From NCBI GenBank assembly GCA_014238065.1, contig JABABU010000014.1, positions 1 through 64,000 of the forward strand: a stretch of DNA of 64,000 nt, written 5' to 3'. Made by a program: the position numbers and the translations under genes. Under the pieces are notes generated by a model that was not told the DNA's origin, searched no databases, and saw only the letters and a program-made list of their open reading frames with translations. The stretch comes from Actinomycetota bacterium. Its GTDB lineage: Bacteria > Actinomycetota > Acidimicrobiia > Acidimicrobiales > Poriferisodalaceae. Positions 52,883-62,923 of the stretch are shown here, in pieces (position 1 is the first letter of the stretch; the number at the start of each line of letters is the position of its first letter).

Positions 52883-53011
52883 GGTGTTGCAAACGCGTCT
52901 CGCGCCGAGACTCGGGACCGAGCGATCGCAGTCGATGACAACTACGCCAAGTACCAGCGCGTGACTGACAGGCCCAGTCCTGTGGTCGCGCTCGAACCGG
53001 CCTGAGCCCCG

Positions 53012-53794
53012 TTGCCTGAGGGCGATTCGCTGTGGAATCACGCAGCTGAGCTCCGACCGGTGCTGGTCGGACGAGAGCTCGAGAAGCTCCATGTCCACCG
53101 AAGCCGAAAACGCGGTCCCGGACAGGGAGTGTCGATCATCGGCGTCGACTCTCGGGGCAAACACTTGCTGATCACCTTCTCCGATGGTGTGATCCTGCAC
53201 ACGCATCTTCAGATGACCGGCGACTGGCGGCTGTACCGGCGAGGTGAGCGCTGGCGGAAGAGTCCTGGCGCAATGCGGGCTGTCGTCGCGACCGCTGAGC
53301 ATGAAGCGGTGTGCTTTGCAGCTCCGACCGTAGAGCTCTTCCATCCTGCCGAAACGGCCGAGCGTCCGTGGGAGCGCATCGGACCGGATTTGTGTCTGGA
53401 CGAAGTCGCGTTCGACTCGATCATGTCCAACGTCGCGGCGACCGACCAGCGCCGACACATCGCCGATGTCCTGCTCGATCAGCGGTTGGCTGCCGGCATT
53501 GGCAACGTCTACAAGTCCGAGACGCTCTGGGCGTGCAAGGTGCATCCCATGACACCCCTTGCTGCCATTGATGACGCCACCCGGCGCCAGCTGTACGAAA
53601 CGGCCTCGAACCAGTTGCGGTCGAACCTCGGCAACTGGAGGAGAGCGACGTACCGGGGCGGCCTCGGCGTGTATGGCAAGTCCCGGCAGGGCTGCCCGCT
53701 GTGCCACGGCGCCATTCGCACCGCGGAGCACGGCGAAGGTCTCAGCCGTCTCAGCTACTGGTGCGAGTCGTGTCAGCCCCGACACCGTGGTTGA
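53012..53794 (+). CDS. nei: Fpg/Nei-family DNA glycosylase (endonuclease VIII type)
   Basis: The enzyme removes oxidised bases and cuts at abasic sites. The 260-residue protein begins MPEGDSLW, so the catalytic Pro2 and Glu3 are present, as in Nei rather than Fpg. SRGKHLLITF holds the conserved Lys, the H2TH region includes AGIGNVYKSETLW, and a C-terminal zinc finger is formed by CPLC and CESC. The start is TTG without a clear ribosome-binding site, but the N-terminus must begin here for Pro2. It follows lhr on the same strand. Confidence 0.93.
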   Translation: MPEGDSLWNHAAELRPVLVGRELEKLHVHRSRKRGPGQGVSIIGVDSRGKHLLITFSDGVILHTHLQMTGDWRLYRRGERWRKSPGAMRAVVATAEHEAVCFAAPTVELFHPAETAERPWERIGPDLCLDEVAFDSIMSNVAATDQRRHIADVLLDQRLAAGIGNVYKSETLWACKVHPMTPLAAIDDATRRQLYETASNQLRSNLGNWRRATYRGGLGVYGKSRQGCPLCHGAIRTAEHGEGLSRLSYWCESCQPRHRG

Positions 53795-53822
53795 CGCAAT
53801 CGGAGTCAGACACCAATCGCGT

Positions 53823-54218
53823 TCATGCGCGACCCAGGATCTTCGTGACGCGGATTTCGATGATGGCTCTGTCGGGTCGGTGGGCCGGTTCGCGGTAACG
53901 CTCTGCGTAACGGCGGCACCCTTCGGCGCACGCCTCAGGATCAGTCGTCACCGATGCCACACCTTCCAGCGTGAGCCACCGTCCACCGTCCACTTGAGAC
54001 ACCGCCACAGGCAGCATCTCGGCTTCGGAGGTCAGCCGTGCCTTTTTCGAGTCGGTCCAGGTGATGACGCGAACAACTCCCGCGTCGTTGTCCCACGTGA
54101 ACCCGACCGGTGTCACGTGTGGAGGTCCGCCATCGCGGGAAATGCTGAGCGTCGCGAGATGTCTCTCTCGTAAGAACTCGAGAACGTCGTCCGACAGAGC
54201 GAGTCGATCGAGGGCCAC
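53823..54218 (-). CDS. PPOX-class flavin/F420-dependent oxidoreductase-like protein
   Basis: The 131-residue split-barrel protein has FLRERHLATLSISRDGGPPHVTPVGF and GRWLTLEGVASVTTDPEA, the pattern of pyridoxamine-phosphate-oxidase-like proteins, several of which use F420 in actinobacteria. Which cofactor it uses is not clear. The GTG start lies 3 bases after the ABC permease stop, so it is the last gene of the exporter operon. Confidence 0.8.
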   Translation of the reverse strand: MALDRLALSDDVLEFLRERHLATLSISRDGGPPHVTPVGFTWDNDAGVVRVITWTDSKKARLTSEAEMLPVAVSQVDGGRWLTLEGVASVTTDPEACAEGCRRYAERYREPAHRPDRAIIEIRVTKILGRA

Positions 54219-54221
54219 GGA

Positions 54222-56762
54222 TCAGAAGTGAGCGATGGCATCGAGCACGTTCATGCGACCGGCTCTCCACGCGGGGTAAGTGCCGGCGACGAGGCCGGCT
54301 ACGGCGCTGATGCCGACAAAGAGGATCAGTGTTCCGACTGGAATGGCCACCGTGTTCACGATCGGATCCGGGATCGCCGAGACGGCCGCCCAACCGAAAA
54401 GGACACCGAGCACGGTTCCGAGAACCGCACCGAACAGTGCGATGATCGCCGCTTCCCACCGGATCATCGACCTCGCTTGACGGCGTGTCATGCCGACTGC
54501 TCGGAGGAGGCCGATCTCCCTCGTTCTTTCGAACACGGCGAGCGTCATCGTGATGGCGATGCCGAGGATGGCGATCAACAGCGAAAGGATGATCATCATG
54601 TTGATGATCAGGATGAACGAACTCACCTGCGCCTCCTGCGATTCGCGGAACTCACTCCGATCCTCGATCTCGATCTGTGGGAAGTCGGTAGCGAAGTCCT
54701 CGATCACCGCCCGACCCGCAGCCGCAGAGAAGTCGTCTGCGATCTTGGCTGCGACGAAGAGGTCGGTGTTGATGCTGAAGTGTTCGTCCCAAGTCGCGAC
54801 GTCGATGACCCAGTTTCCGAGGATCACCGGATCGCTGTAGACCGCAGCTATGTTCAAGGTCTCCGTGGCTCCGCTTGCGAACTCGACGACGAGCGTGTCA
54901 CCTGCTGTCACTCCGAGATCGCCGGCGGGATCCTCGTGCAGCATGATCGATGTCGAGTCGGCTGCGCCGAGGCTTCCGGCGGTGACGCTCGGATCGATGA
55001 GCCCTTCGAGTTGGTCGAAGGCCACTGCGAACACGTTCTTCTCGCTGCCCCCGACGCGGATGTTCCCGAAGCGGAACGGCGTCACGCGATCGAACTCTTC
55101 GGAGGCAGAGAGACGTTCGGCGAAGTCCGAGCCAAATCCTTCCCCGAACCCGTTCCCCTGTGCGAAGAAGTCGGCCTGAATCGAGTTTTCGAGGGTGTTG
55201 GTGATCATCTTTTTCACCGACGCACCGAAGACGTTTGCACTGGTCACGAGAGCGAGCCCGATCATCAGCGCACCGGCCGCTGCCGCCGTGTTGCGAGCCG
55301 AGCGAGCGCTGTTCTGCTGGGCCAGATGTCCCGAGACTCTGAGCCATGGGAACAGGCGCAACGGACGGCCGAAAATCTTTGACACCGGAGCTGCGAAGAG
55401 GGGCGAGAATGTCGAGACACCAACGAAGATCAGCACCGCTCCGGCCGCGAGAGAGACAATGAGGCCGACTGCCCCCGGGTTGCCGAAGAGGCCGAAGGAC
55501 ATCAGCACGATGCCGAATCCGGTGAGGATCGAAGCGAAGATCATACGGAGCTTCTGGTTGCCGGTGAGTACATAGCCTTCTTGCATGGCGGCGACCGGCG
55601 GCACCCTTCCTGCTTGGAATGCGGGAAGAAGCGATGCGACCATCGTGACGCAGACGCCGACGACGAAGGCAATGACGACGGTGCTGACCGACATGGTGAC
55701 GCCGAAGGCTGGAAAGCCGAAGCCCCCTGCATTCATCAGCCCCCGAATGCCGAGTGCGAGCGCGCTCCCGGTGAGAACTCCGATCGTTGACGCGACGATG
55801 CCGATGACGAACGCTTCACCGACAACCGATTGCCGGATCTGCGTGGTCGTGGCACCGACGGCGCGGAGCAAGGCAAGTTCTCTCACTCGCTGCCCGACAG
55901 TGATGTTGAAGATGTTGTTGATGAGGAACGAAGCCACCAGAAGTGAGACGAGCGCGAACCCGGTGAGTGCCCCGCCGATGATGTCGATGATCCGACCGAA
56001 GTCGGCCTGGCTCTCCTCGATGACCGTTTCCTGGGTCACTGCCTCGGTGTTCGGAGGAAGCTCGGCCTGGATCCGCGCCGCCAGGTCGCTCGGCGCGATG
56101 TCGTCCTCGCCTCGCACAGAAATGGTCTGGACCAATCCGACGGTGCGGGTGAGTTCCTTGAACTGGTCGCTGTCGTACTGCGTGATCACCGCGCCCACGG
56201 TCGCGTTGTCGTTACCAAGCGAAATGAGGCCCGTCAGCGTGAACTGCTCCCGCCCTGTGGGGAAGACGATGTCGTAGCTCTCGCCGATGACGAAGCCTTC
56301 GTCGTCGGCCGTGTCGATGTCCATCACGAACTCGCCCCGACCGGGGCCCCGACCTTCGACGACTGATGTCGGGAGCAAATCGGAGTCGCTGTGGGTGAAG
56401 CCCAACAGGGGCGGCCCGATCGAGGCCAGCGGCTTGTCATCGGGTCCGATCGGAATGATGCCCGAGAACCCGACTCCGCCGACGGCTTCGACTACACCAT
56501 CGACGCCGCTGACGAGATCGACGATGGCTTCGTCGATGAGCGGGTCGTCCTGGAAGTCGGTTTCTGCGAATTCGACGAGTCCTCGGACCTCGACGTCGAT
56601 GTCGGCGTTGATGTCTTCGACGAGTGCGTTGAACGTGCCCTTCAGCCCGTCTCGGAGCACGAAACTCGCAACGACGAAGCTCACGCCGAGGATGACTGCG
56701 ACCGCGGTGAGAGCGAAGCGGAACTTGTGACCGAGGATACTCTTGAGTGTCAGCTTGATCAT
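54222..56762 (-). CDS. ABC transporter permease, FtsX/MacB type, duplicated
   Basis: The 846-residue protein has an N-terminal helix (about 15-37), a large extracytoplasmic domain (about 40-235), an FtsX module of three helices (about 255-380), two further central helices (about 415-465), a second extracytoplasmic domain, and a C-terminal FtsX module (about 715-840). This two-FtsX layout belongs to exporters acting on lipids, lipoproteins or peptides. The substrate is unknown. It starts 3 bases after its ATPase gene's stop and precedes the PPOX gene. Confidence 0.9.
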   Translation of the reverse strand: MIKLTLKSILGHKFRFALTAVAVILGVSFVVASFVLRDGLKGTFNALVEDINADIDVEVRGLVEFAETDFQDDPLIDEAIVDLVSGVDGVVEAVGGVGFSGIIPIGPDDKPLASIGPPLLGFTHSDSDLLPTSVVEGRGPGRGEFVMDIDTADDEGFVIGESYDIVFPTGREQFTLTGLISLGNDNATVGAVITQYDSDQFKELTRTVGLVQTISVRGEDDIAPSDLAARIQAELPPNTEAVTQETVIEESQADFGRIIDIIGGALTGFALVSLLVASFLINNIFNITVGQRVRELALLRAVGATTTQIRQSVVGEAFVIGIVASTIGVLTGSALALGIRGLMNAGGFGFPAFGVTMSVSTVVIAFVVGVCVTMVASLLPAFQAGRVPPVAAMQEGYVLTGNQKLRMIFASILTGFGIVLMSFGLFGNPGAVGLIVSLAAGAVLIFVGVSTFSPLFAAPVSKIFGRPLRLFPWLRVSGHLAQQNSARSARNTAAAAGALMIGLALVTSANVFGASVKKMITNTLENSIQADFFAQGNGFGEGFGSDFAERLSASEEFDRVTPFRFGNIRVGGSEKNVFAVAFDQLEGLIDPSVTAGSLGAADSTSIMLHEDPAGDLGVTAGDTLVVEFASGATETLNIAAVYSDPVILGNWVIDVATWDEHFSINTDLFVAAKIADDFSAAAGRAVIEDFATDFPQIEIEDRSEFRESQEAQVSSFILIINMMIILSLLIAILGIAITMTLAVFERTREIGLLRAVGMTRRQARSMIRWEAAIIALFGAVLGTVLGVLFGWAAVSAIPDPIVNTVAIPVGTLILFVGISAVAGLVAGTYPAWRAGRMNVLDAIAHF

Positions 56763-56765
56763 CGT

Positions 56766-57509
56766 TCAGTCACCGAGGGACTTGATGTGGTCGAGGACTC
56801 TGTCGGCGGTCGGATCGTTCATCTCGTCGACGATCTTTCCGTCGGCGAGGAAGACCACGCGGTCGGCGCGAGCTGCAGCTCCAGAGTCGTGGGTGACCAT
56901 GACGATGGTCTGTCCGTAGGTGTCGACCGCGGTGCGCATGAAGTCCAGGATTTCGCCACCGCTCTTGCTGTCGAGGTTGCCGGTTGGCTCGTCGGCGAAA
57001 ATGATGTCTGGCCGCGCCGCTAGGGCCCGGGCGACAGCGACGCGCTGCTGTTGGCCGCCGGAGAGTTCCGAAGGCCGATGATTCATTCGGTCGGCGAGGT
57101 TGACGGCTCCGACGACGGTGGACAGCCACTCCTCATCGATCTCCGCGCCGGCGAGCGTCTGTGGAAGCGTGATGTTCTCGCGGGCGGTCAGGGTCGGGAC
57201 CAGGTTGAAGGCCTGGAAGATGAAGCCGACGCTGTCACGTCTCATGAGCGTGAGGTCGCGGCGTTTCAACGTTCCGAGGTCGGTGTCTCCGATGAAGACT
57301 TGGCCTGATGTCAGATCGTCGAGACCGGCGACGCAATGCATCAGCGTGGATTTTCCAGAGCCGGAAGGACCCATCACGGCAGTGAACTGGCCAGCACGGA
57401 ATTCGACGCTGATGCCGTCGAGCGCCCTGACTTCGGTCTCGCCGGAGCCGTAGATCTTCAGAGCCTCGACCGCACGTGCTGCAATCGTCTCATTCATGGT
57501 GACCGTCAC
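56766..57509 (-). CDS. ABC transporter ATP-binding protein (LolD/MacB type)
   Basis: The 247-residue ATPase contains Walker A GPSGSGKS (about 46-53), Q-loop FQAFNLVP, signature [15 protein letters not shown], Walker [13 protein letters not shown] and H-loop VTHD, all in the sequence context of LolD/MacB/FtsE-like exporters. GTG 57509 has a perfect AAGGAGG with six-base spacing; an ATG four codons in is a weaker alternative. It is the first gene of an ATPase-permease-PPOX operon. Confidence 0.95.
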   Translation of the reverse strand: MTVTMNETIAARAVEALKIYGSGETEVRALDGISVEFRAGQFTAVMGPSGSGKSTLMHCVAGLDDLTSGQVFIGDTDLGTLKRRDLTLMRRDSVGFIFQAFNLVPTLTARENITLPQTLAGAEIDEEWLSTVVGAVNLADRMNHRPSELSGGQQQRVAVARALAARPDIIFADEPTGNLDSKSGGEILDFMRTAVDTYGQTIVMVTHDSGAAARADRVVFLADGKIVDEMNDPTADRVLDHIKSLGD

Positions 57510-57741
57510 TCACAACCTCCTTGGCGGGCCGTCGAACTCGAGATGTTCGATCATTCTTCCCGTTTCCCACCGCACTGATCGTACGGACTTGGATGTGGAG
57601 TGATGACTCGGCCAGAAGGCTGATTTGTCACACCACCGAATACGACGAAGGCTTCACCCGACGCGGTGTCGGCGATGCGAGATGTGTCACATCTCGCCTG
57701 ATCGGAGCCAATGGTGGCGACTGGCCTGCACGCTTGGTCCC

Positions 57742-57747
57742 TAGAGT
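57742..57747 (+). promoter_or_regulatory. Candidate -10 element (TAGAGT) for the cyclase gene
   Basis: TAGAGT fits TANNNT and is followed by 7 bases and the ATG at 57755. A GAGG close to the start is too near to act as a normal Shine-Dalgarno site. Confidence 0.4.
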
Positions 57748-57754
57748 CGAGGAA

Positions 57755-60700
57755 ATGGATTGCGCGTCGTGTGCTCAACCTGTTCCCGACGGTGCACGTT
57801 TCTGCCCGAGTTGTGGCCACCTCCTCGTCCAAACCGAGGAACGCCGAATCGTGACAGTGATGTTCGCCGATCTTGTCGGCTTCACCGCTCACGCCGCTCA
57901 GCGCGATCCCGAACAGGTCAAGCATCTTGTCGACCGGTCGTTCCAGCGACTCGTTGCTGACATCACCGCGTTCGGTGGGACAGTCGACAAGATCGTCGGC
58001 GATGGCATTGTTGCCCTGTTCGGCGCGCCGCGAGCCAACGAGGACGACCCAGAGCGTGCTGTTCGGGCGGCGCTACGCATGCAGCGAACCGTGGCCGAGA
58101 CCACGTCCGACTGGGGCACGACGGTGATGATGCGAGTCGGGATCAACACCGGCGAAGTCCTTGTGGGTGCCATTCGTGCCGGCGGCGACTACACCGCCAT
58201 GGGCGACACCGTGAATCTCGCTTCCAGGCTGGAAGAAGCAGCCGCCCCCGGAGAGGTCCTCGTTGGACCCGACACCTACGAAGCGACTGCCGAGGTGATC
58301 CAATTCGAAGACCGCGGCGAGATCCTGGTGAGGGGACGCAGCGAATCGGTCAGAGTCCATGTGGCCCGCAACGAGCTTGCTCCACCCGGCCGCCGGCGTA
58401 CCGTCGCCAGAGTTCCTCTCGTTGGACGCAGCCTCGAGCACCGGCAGTTGACTGCGTCGATCGACATCACCGTCGAACGGGGTCGGGCCCAACTCCTCAT
58501 GATTCTCGGCGAGGCCGGCATGGGGAAGACCAGGCTCGCCGAAGAGGTCGCTGCTGCGGCCGAGTCGAGTCACGACGCGTTCGTCATCGAGGGTCGTGTA
58601 CTGCCCTACGGGGAAACCAACCCATACCGCCCCATGGCTGAGGCGCTGGCCGAGGGTCTCGGCATCGAACCGGCCGACAGTCCTTCGTCGGCCATCGAGA
58701 AGATGAAGGCCGCGCTCGCCGGACTCGACGGCTTCGAGACCGACGACGAGGTCGACGGCGTCGTTCAGCCGCTGGTGCACATCCTCGGGTACGAGTCGTC
58801 GATGCGCGGGCTCGACAAGAGCCGTGTGCTCGAAGAGGTGTATGCCGGGGTCCGCCGGTACCTCGGAGCGGTGGCGGCGATCCGACCGGTGGTGCTGGTC
58901 CTCGGCGACGTGAACTGGGCTGACGAGTCGCTTCTCGGACTGCTCGAATCCTGTCTGAAGGGCTTGGCCAACTCGCAGTTCGTCGTGATCGCAACAGCCA
59001 GGTGGACTGTCGACGAAGAGCGATGGATCGTTCCGCCAGGGCGTCACAACACGATGGTCCTCAACCTCGACCCGCTCGATCGTGCCGCGAGCGAGCGGCT
59101 GGTGACCTCCTTGCTTGGCACAGACGTCGACGAACAACTCGCTTCGGCGCTGTTCGACCGGTCAGGCGGCAACCCCTTCTTCCTCGAAGAACTCACGACC
59201 TATATCTCCGAGGCCGGCGCCGTCGATGACGAACTGGTGCCGCGGCTCAAGGGTGTCACCGATCTTCCCGACACACTTCGCGGCCTCGTGTCGGCTCGTC
59301 TCGACAGGCTCTCGTCGAGCGAGAGAGCGATGGTCGAGGAGGCATCGGTCATCGGAAGGTCAGGGCCGGTCTATGCACTCTTGCTGATGGCTGAGCTCGG
59401 CGGACGACCGAACCCGGAGCGGGTCTTTCATCAACTGGTCGGTAAGGACTTCTTCAACACAGAAGCCGACCGGTGGGTGTTCAGGTCCGACCTGGTTCGC
59501 GATATTGCATACAACACCCTCACCAAAACGGTGCGGGCCGAACATCACATCAATATTGCGACCTGGCTCGAGGCTCACGCGACCGAGGACAATGTCGGTG
59601 ACGGCGGCGCTGCTCACGTTGCGCGTCACTATCGCTCCGCGGCCTTGCTTGGTCAGGAACTCGGAGGCATCGAGTCAGTTACCGACGACGTCACCGAGAA
59701 GGCGATCGAGTGGCTCGAACTCGCTGGTGCCATGGCAGCGGAACGCGACTCGCACTACGTCTCGGGACGAATGTACGCCCAGGCTCTCGAGCTGCTCGAG
59801 CTTGACGATCCACGCCGTATCTCGGCCTCTCTTGGCCGGGCGACGGCTCGGATGAGTCTGCTCGAACTGCCCGGTGCTCGTTTCGACGTTCACGAGGCCC
59901 TCGATCTGGCCCGGGCCCTGGGTGACGACATCGCCGTCGCGAGCTCACTGCTGCTCGCCGGTGAGATCGAGAACCTCGATGCCGACTACGACGAATCGCG
60001 CCGGATTCTGCGAGTCGCGATCGATCGATGGACCGAACTCGGTGATCGTTCGCGAATTGCCGAGGCGCTTCGACTTCACGGTTTTGCGTCGATGATGGCC
60101 GGCGACCAGCGCCAGGCCGAGGTCGACTATTCGAGTGCGCTCGGCATCTTCGTCGAGGTCGAAGACGGCTCCGGTGAGGCCTGGTGTCAGCAGAACCTCG
60201 CCTGGTTGTCGTTCGAGCTCGGTCACGTGGCTGACGCCGAGCGGCGACTGACGCGGGCCATCGAGCTCTTCGAGAGGAACAACGACGCTGGTGGGCTCGG
60301 TTGGGCGCTCGGGCTCTTGGCGTTTGTTCGCTTCTACGAAGGTAAGAGCGAGGAAGCTCGTTCGATTGCATCCCGCGTCCAGGAAGAGTCGTCGAAGCGG
60401 GGCGATCGCCTGAGTGAAGCCATGATGCGGTTGTTGCTGTCCTCGATCCATCTCTGGATCGGCGAGTGTCACAGGTCGATCGAGATCGCCACGGACGCAC
60501 TTGACATTTTCAGGGCCATCGACACGCTGTTCGGTGAGATTCAAGCCCTCGGCACCCTGGCGCGTGCCCACATTGCGGTCGGCAACTTCGAGGAGGCAGA
60601 GAATGTTCTCACCGAGTGCAGGAAGCGCGCCGAACTGGCGCCGGGCCGTCCACAAGTTTCGTTTGCCAGAATGGTCTCCGGGGCAACTGCCATGCAGCGG

Positions 60701-61297
60701 GGCGACGCGCGAACGGCCATCGGATATCTTGCTGCCGATCATGGCGAATCGGTTGATCTTCAGATCCTCGGATCCGTTGACCGGGGAGTCACCTTGGCGC
60801 TCGCGCACCTGCAGGTCGACGATGTCGAGACAGCTCGAGAAGCCATCGACTCCTTCGAGTTGACCGAACCGACCGCCCCTCACACGTATCTCGACAGTGC
60901 GGCCGCTCTTCTCGAGGTGACCGCCGGCAACACCGACCTCGCTCTGGCGCACGCGCAGAGCGTCATCGAGGCATCTCAGGCCACCTATCTCGATCGCCGC
61001 TCGGCGCTCATCGCCATCGGGCTCGCTCATGCGAGGAAGGGCGACGAGAATGCCACAAGGGTCGCGTTCGGCGACGCGATCGAGATGATCGACTCGACCG
61101 ACAGCACTGTCGGTCAGGCTGTGACACGGCTTGCATTCGGCATTGCGTTGAGCGCTCTCGGAGCCCCGGATGCGACCGAGGTGAGAGGTGCCGCCCAAGA
61201 GCAGCTCGACAACATCGGTCTTGTCCATCCCGGTTGGCAGACACTGTTCACCGCTGCGGTCGGTCTGGTCGATGGTGAGACACCCGCTTCGATGTGA
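57755..61297 (+). CDS. Class III adenylate/guanylate cyclase fused to AAA ATPase and TPR repeats
   Basis: The 1180-residue protein starts with a zinc ribbon (CASC and CPSC, residues 3-21), then a class III cyclase domain (about 30-205) with metal-binding Asp in MFADLVGFT, DKIVGDGIVALFG, GINTGEVLVG and MGDTVNLASRLE, so the transition-state Asn and Arg are kept. The purine-selecting position reads Thr (YTAMGD), typical of class IIIb cyclases. An AAA/STAND-type ATPase follows with GEAGMGKT (about 252-259) and FFLEELTTYI. The last ~500 residues are TPR-like helical repeats. No C-terminal LuxR helix-turn-helix is present. It probably makes cAMP in response to a signal sensed by the repeats. Confidence 0.88.
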   Translation: MDCASCAQPVPDGARFCPSCGHLLVQTEERRIVTVMFADLVGFTAHAAQRDPEQVKHLVDRSFQRLVADITAFGGTVDKIVGDGIVALFGAPRANEDDPERAVRAALRMQRTVAETTSDWGTTVMMRVGINTGEVLVGAIRAGGDYTAMGDTVNLASRLEEAAAPGEVLVGPDTYEATAEVIQFEDRGEILVRGRSESVRVHVARNELAPPGRRRTVARVPLVGRSLEHRQLTASIDITVERGRAQLLMILGEAGMGKTRLAEEVAAAAESSHDAFVIEGRVLPYGETNPYRPMAEALAEGLGIEPADSPSSAIEKMKAALAGLDGFETDDEVDGVVQPLVHILGYESSMRGLDKSRVLEEVYAGVRRYLGAVAAIRPVVLVLGDVNWADESLLGLLESCLKGLANSQFVVIATARWTVDEERWIVPPGRHNTMVLNLDPLDRAASERLVTSLLGTDVDEQLASALFDRSGGNPFFLEELTTYISEAGAVDDELVPRLKGVTDLPDTLRGLVSARLDRLSSSERAMVEEASVIGRSGPVYALLLMAELGGRPNPERVFHQLVGKDFFNTEADRWVFRSDLVRDIAYNTLTKTVRAEHHINIATWLEAHATEDNVGDGGAAHVARHYRSAALLGQELGGIESVTDDVTEKAIEWLELAGAMAAERDSHYVSGRMYAQALELLELDDPRRISASLGRATARMSLLELPGARFDVHEALDLARALGDDIAVASSLLLAGEIENLDADYDESRRILRVAIDRWTELGDRSRIAEALRLHGFASMMAGDQRQAEVDYSSALGIFVEVEDGSGEAWCQQNLAWLSFELGHVADAERRLTRAIELFERNNDAGGLGWALGLLAFVRFYEGKSEEARSIASRVQEESSKRGDRLSEAMMRLLLSSIHLWIGECHRSIEIATDALDIFRAIDTLFGEIQALGTLARAHIAVGNFEEAENVLTECRKRAELAPGRPQVSFARMVSGATAMQRGDARTAIGYLAADHGESVDLQILGSVDRGVTLALAHLQVDDVETAREAIDSFELTEPTAPHTYLDSAAALLEVTAGNTDLALAHAQSVIEASQATYLDRRSALIAIGLAHARKGDENATRVAFGDAIEMIDSTDSTVGQAVTRLAFGIALSALGAPDATEVRGAAQEQLDNIGLVHPGWQTLFTAAVGLVDGETPASM

Positions 61298-61375
61298 TGG
61301 TCGGTTGTCGTCTCCGGATACCGGGGAGAGTCGATGAGGCCACATTCGGGCTGAACTTGTGGTGAGGTGGAGGCC

Positions 61376-62236
61376 ATGACTTTTTCACGTGTAGGGGTAG
61401 TCGGATGCGGGCTGATGGGATCCGGTATCGCAGAGGTGTGCGCAAGAGCCGGGGCCGACGTCGTCGTCGTCGAAGCGAGTGAGGATGCAAAGGTGGCTGG
61501 CGCGACGCGCATCGAGAAGTCCCTCGACCGTGGCGTCAGGAGCGGCAAGCTTCCGGAGGGCGAGAGCGAAGCGGCTTTCGGCCGGTTGACGTTCGCTTCC
61601 GAGATGGAGGCTCTCGCTGATCGTGAACTCGTTGTCGAGGCCGTGATCGAAGACGAGGACGCGAAAGTCGATGTCTTCGCGACGCTCGATCGAGTGGTCA
61701 CCTCCGATGAAGCGGTGCTCGCTTCGAACACTTCGTCTATTCCGGTGATGAAGCTGGCCATGGCAACTCAGCGACCGACGAGCGTGATCGGGATCCATTT
61801 CTTCAACCCTGTTCCTGTCATGCAACTCGTCGAACTCGTGACATCGCTGTTGACGAGCGACGAGACCTCCGACCGAGCGACCGAGTTCGTATCGGGTGTC
61901 CTCGGTAAACGCGTCATCCTCAGTCAGGACAGGGCCGGATTCATCGTGAACGCTCTTCTGATCCCCTACCTCCTGTCGGCTGTGAGGATGATGGAGTCGG
62001 GGTTCGCCAGCGCAGAGGACATCGACGCAGGGATGATGCTCGGGTGCAACCATCCGATGGGGCCGCTCGCCCTCACAGATCTCATCGGGCTCGACACGAC
62101 AATGGCTGTCGCCGAGTCGTTGTACGAGGAGTTCAAGGAGCAGCTCTACGCGCCACCCCCGCTGCTGTCTCGGATGTGTGAGGCTGGCTTGCTCGGCCGC
62201 AAGACCGGTCGCGGCTTCTACGACTACTCTCGCTGA
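61376..62236 (+). CDS. 3-hydroxyacyl-CoA (3-hydroxybutyryl-CoA) dehydrogenase
   Basis: The 286-residue NAD(P)-dependent enzyme interconverts 3-hydroxybutyryl-CoA and acetoacetyl-CoA. It has the Rossmann motif VGVVGCGLMGSGIAEVCARAG, catalytic segment ASNTSSIPV and GIHFFNPVPVMQLVELV with the catalytic His, and C-terminal GCNHPMGPLALTDLIGLD. ATG 61376 has GAGG and GGAGG upstream. It lies near acyl-CoA dehydrogenase and HAD genes, which fits short-chain acyl metabolism. Confidence 0.93.
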   Translation: MTFSRVGVVGCGLMGSGIAEVCARAGADVVVVEASEDAKVAGATRIEKSLDRGVRSGKLPEGESEAAFGRLTFASEMEALADRELVVEAVIEDEDAKVDVFATLDRVVTSDEAVLASNTSSIPVMKLAMATQRPTSVIGIHFFNPVPVMQLVELVTSLLTSDETSDRATEFVSGVLGKRVILSQDRAGFIVNALLIPYLLSAVRMMESGFASAEDIDAGMMLGCNHPMGPLALTDLIGLDTTMAVAESLYEEFKEQLYAPPPLLSRMCEAGLLGRKTGRGFYDYSR

Positions 62237-62241
62237 GCCCG

Positions 62242-62847
62242 GTGATCCCAAGTGCAGTCGTGTTCGACGTGGGCAACGTGCTCGTCGAGTGGAACCGCGA
62301 TCGTCTGTATGTCGAGCTGATCCCAGAGGCACAGAAGCGGGCTGACTTCTTCAACGAGGTCCTGACGATGCAAGTCAATCTCGCTCTCGATGCTGGTGTC
62401 CCATTCGGTGCACTGCTCGGGGAACTCGCCGACATGCATCCGAGGTGGCGGTCGGAGATCCTCGCGTTCAACTCGCGCTGGGGTGACACGCTCGGGCCTC
62501 AGGACGACGCGATGGTGACCCTTGTCGGCGACCTGAAGTCGGCTGGTGTTCCCGTGTACGCATTGACGAACTTCGCGGCGGAGAAGTGGCCGGTTGCTCT
62601 GGAACGCCACCCGTGGCTCGACGGCCTCGACGGGGCTGTGATCAGTGGGCACGAGCGCGTGACCAAACCCGATCCCAAGATCTACGACGTGCTCGTCGAG
62701 CGTTACGAACTCGATCGTGCCTCGACGTGGTTCACCGACGATGCGGTGATCAACGTCGAGGGTGCAAGGGCCGCCGGCTGGCAAGCCGAACTGTTCGTCG
62801 ATGCCGCTACCACCCGCCACATCCTCAGCTCCCTCGGAGTCCTGTGA
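62242..62847 (+). CDS. HAD-superfamily hydrolase (subfamily IA)
   Basis: The 201-residue protein has HAD motif I VVFDVGNVLVEWN, in which the second Asp of the usual DxD is Gly-Asn, as in the YihX-like group, motif II ALTNFAAEKW, motif III Lys in VTKPDPKIYDVL, and motif IV WFTDDAVINVEGA. The substrate is unknown; epoxide hydrolase/phosphatase relatives share this pattern. GTG 62242 begins 5 bases after the dehydrogenase stop, so the two form an operon. Confidence 0.88.
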   Translation: MIPSAVVFDVGNVLVEWNRDRLYVELIPEAQKRADFFNEVLTMQVNLALDAGVPFGALLGELADMHPRWRSEILAFNSRWGDTLGPQDDAMVTLVGDLKSAGVPVYALTNFAAEKWPVALERHPWLDGLDGAVISGHERVTKPDPKIYDVLVERYELDRASTWFTDDAVINVEGARAAGWQAELFVDAATTRHILSSLGVL

Positions 62848-62923
62848 CAAGGGTCTGAACCTGTGAAGCGGTCCCTTCTACCTCGCCGGGTCGAGGGTCG
62901 CTGTGAGCCAACCGGGTTCTGGC

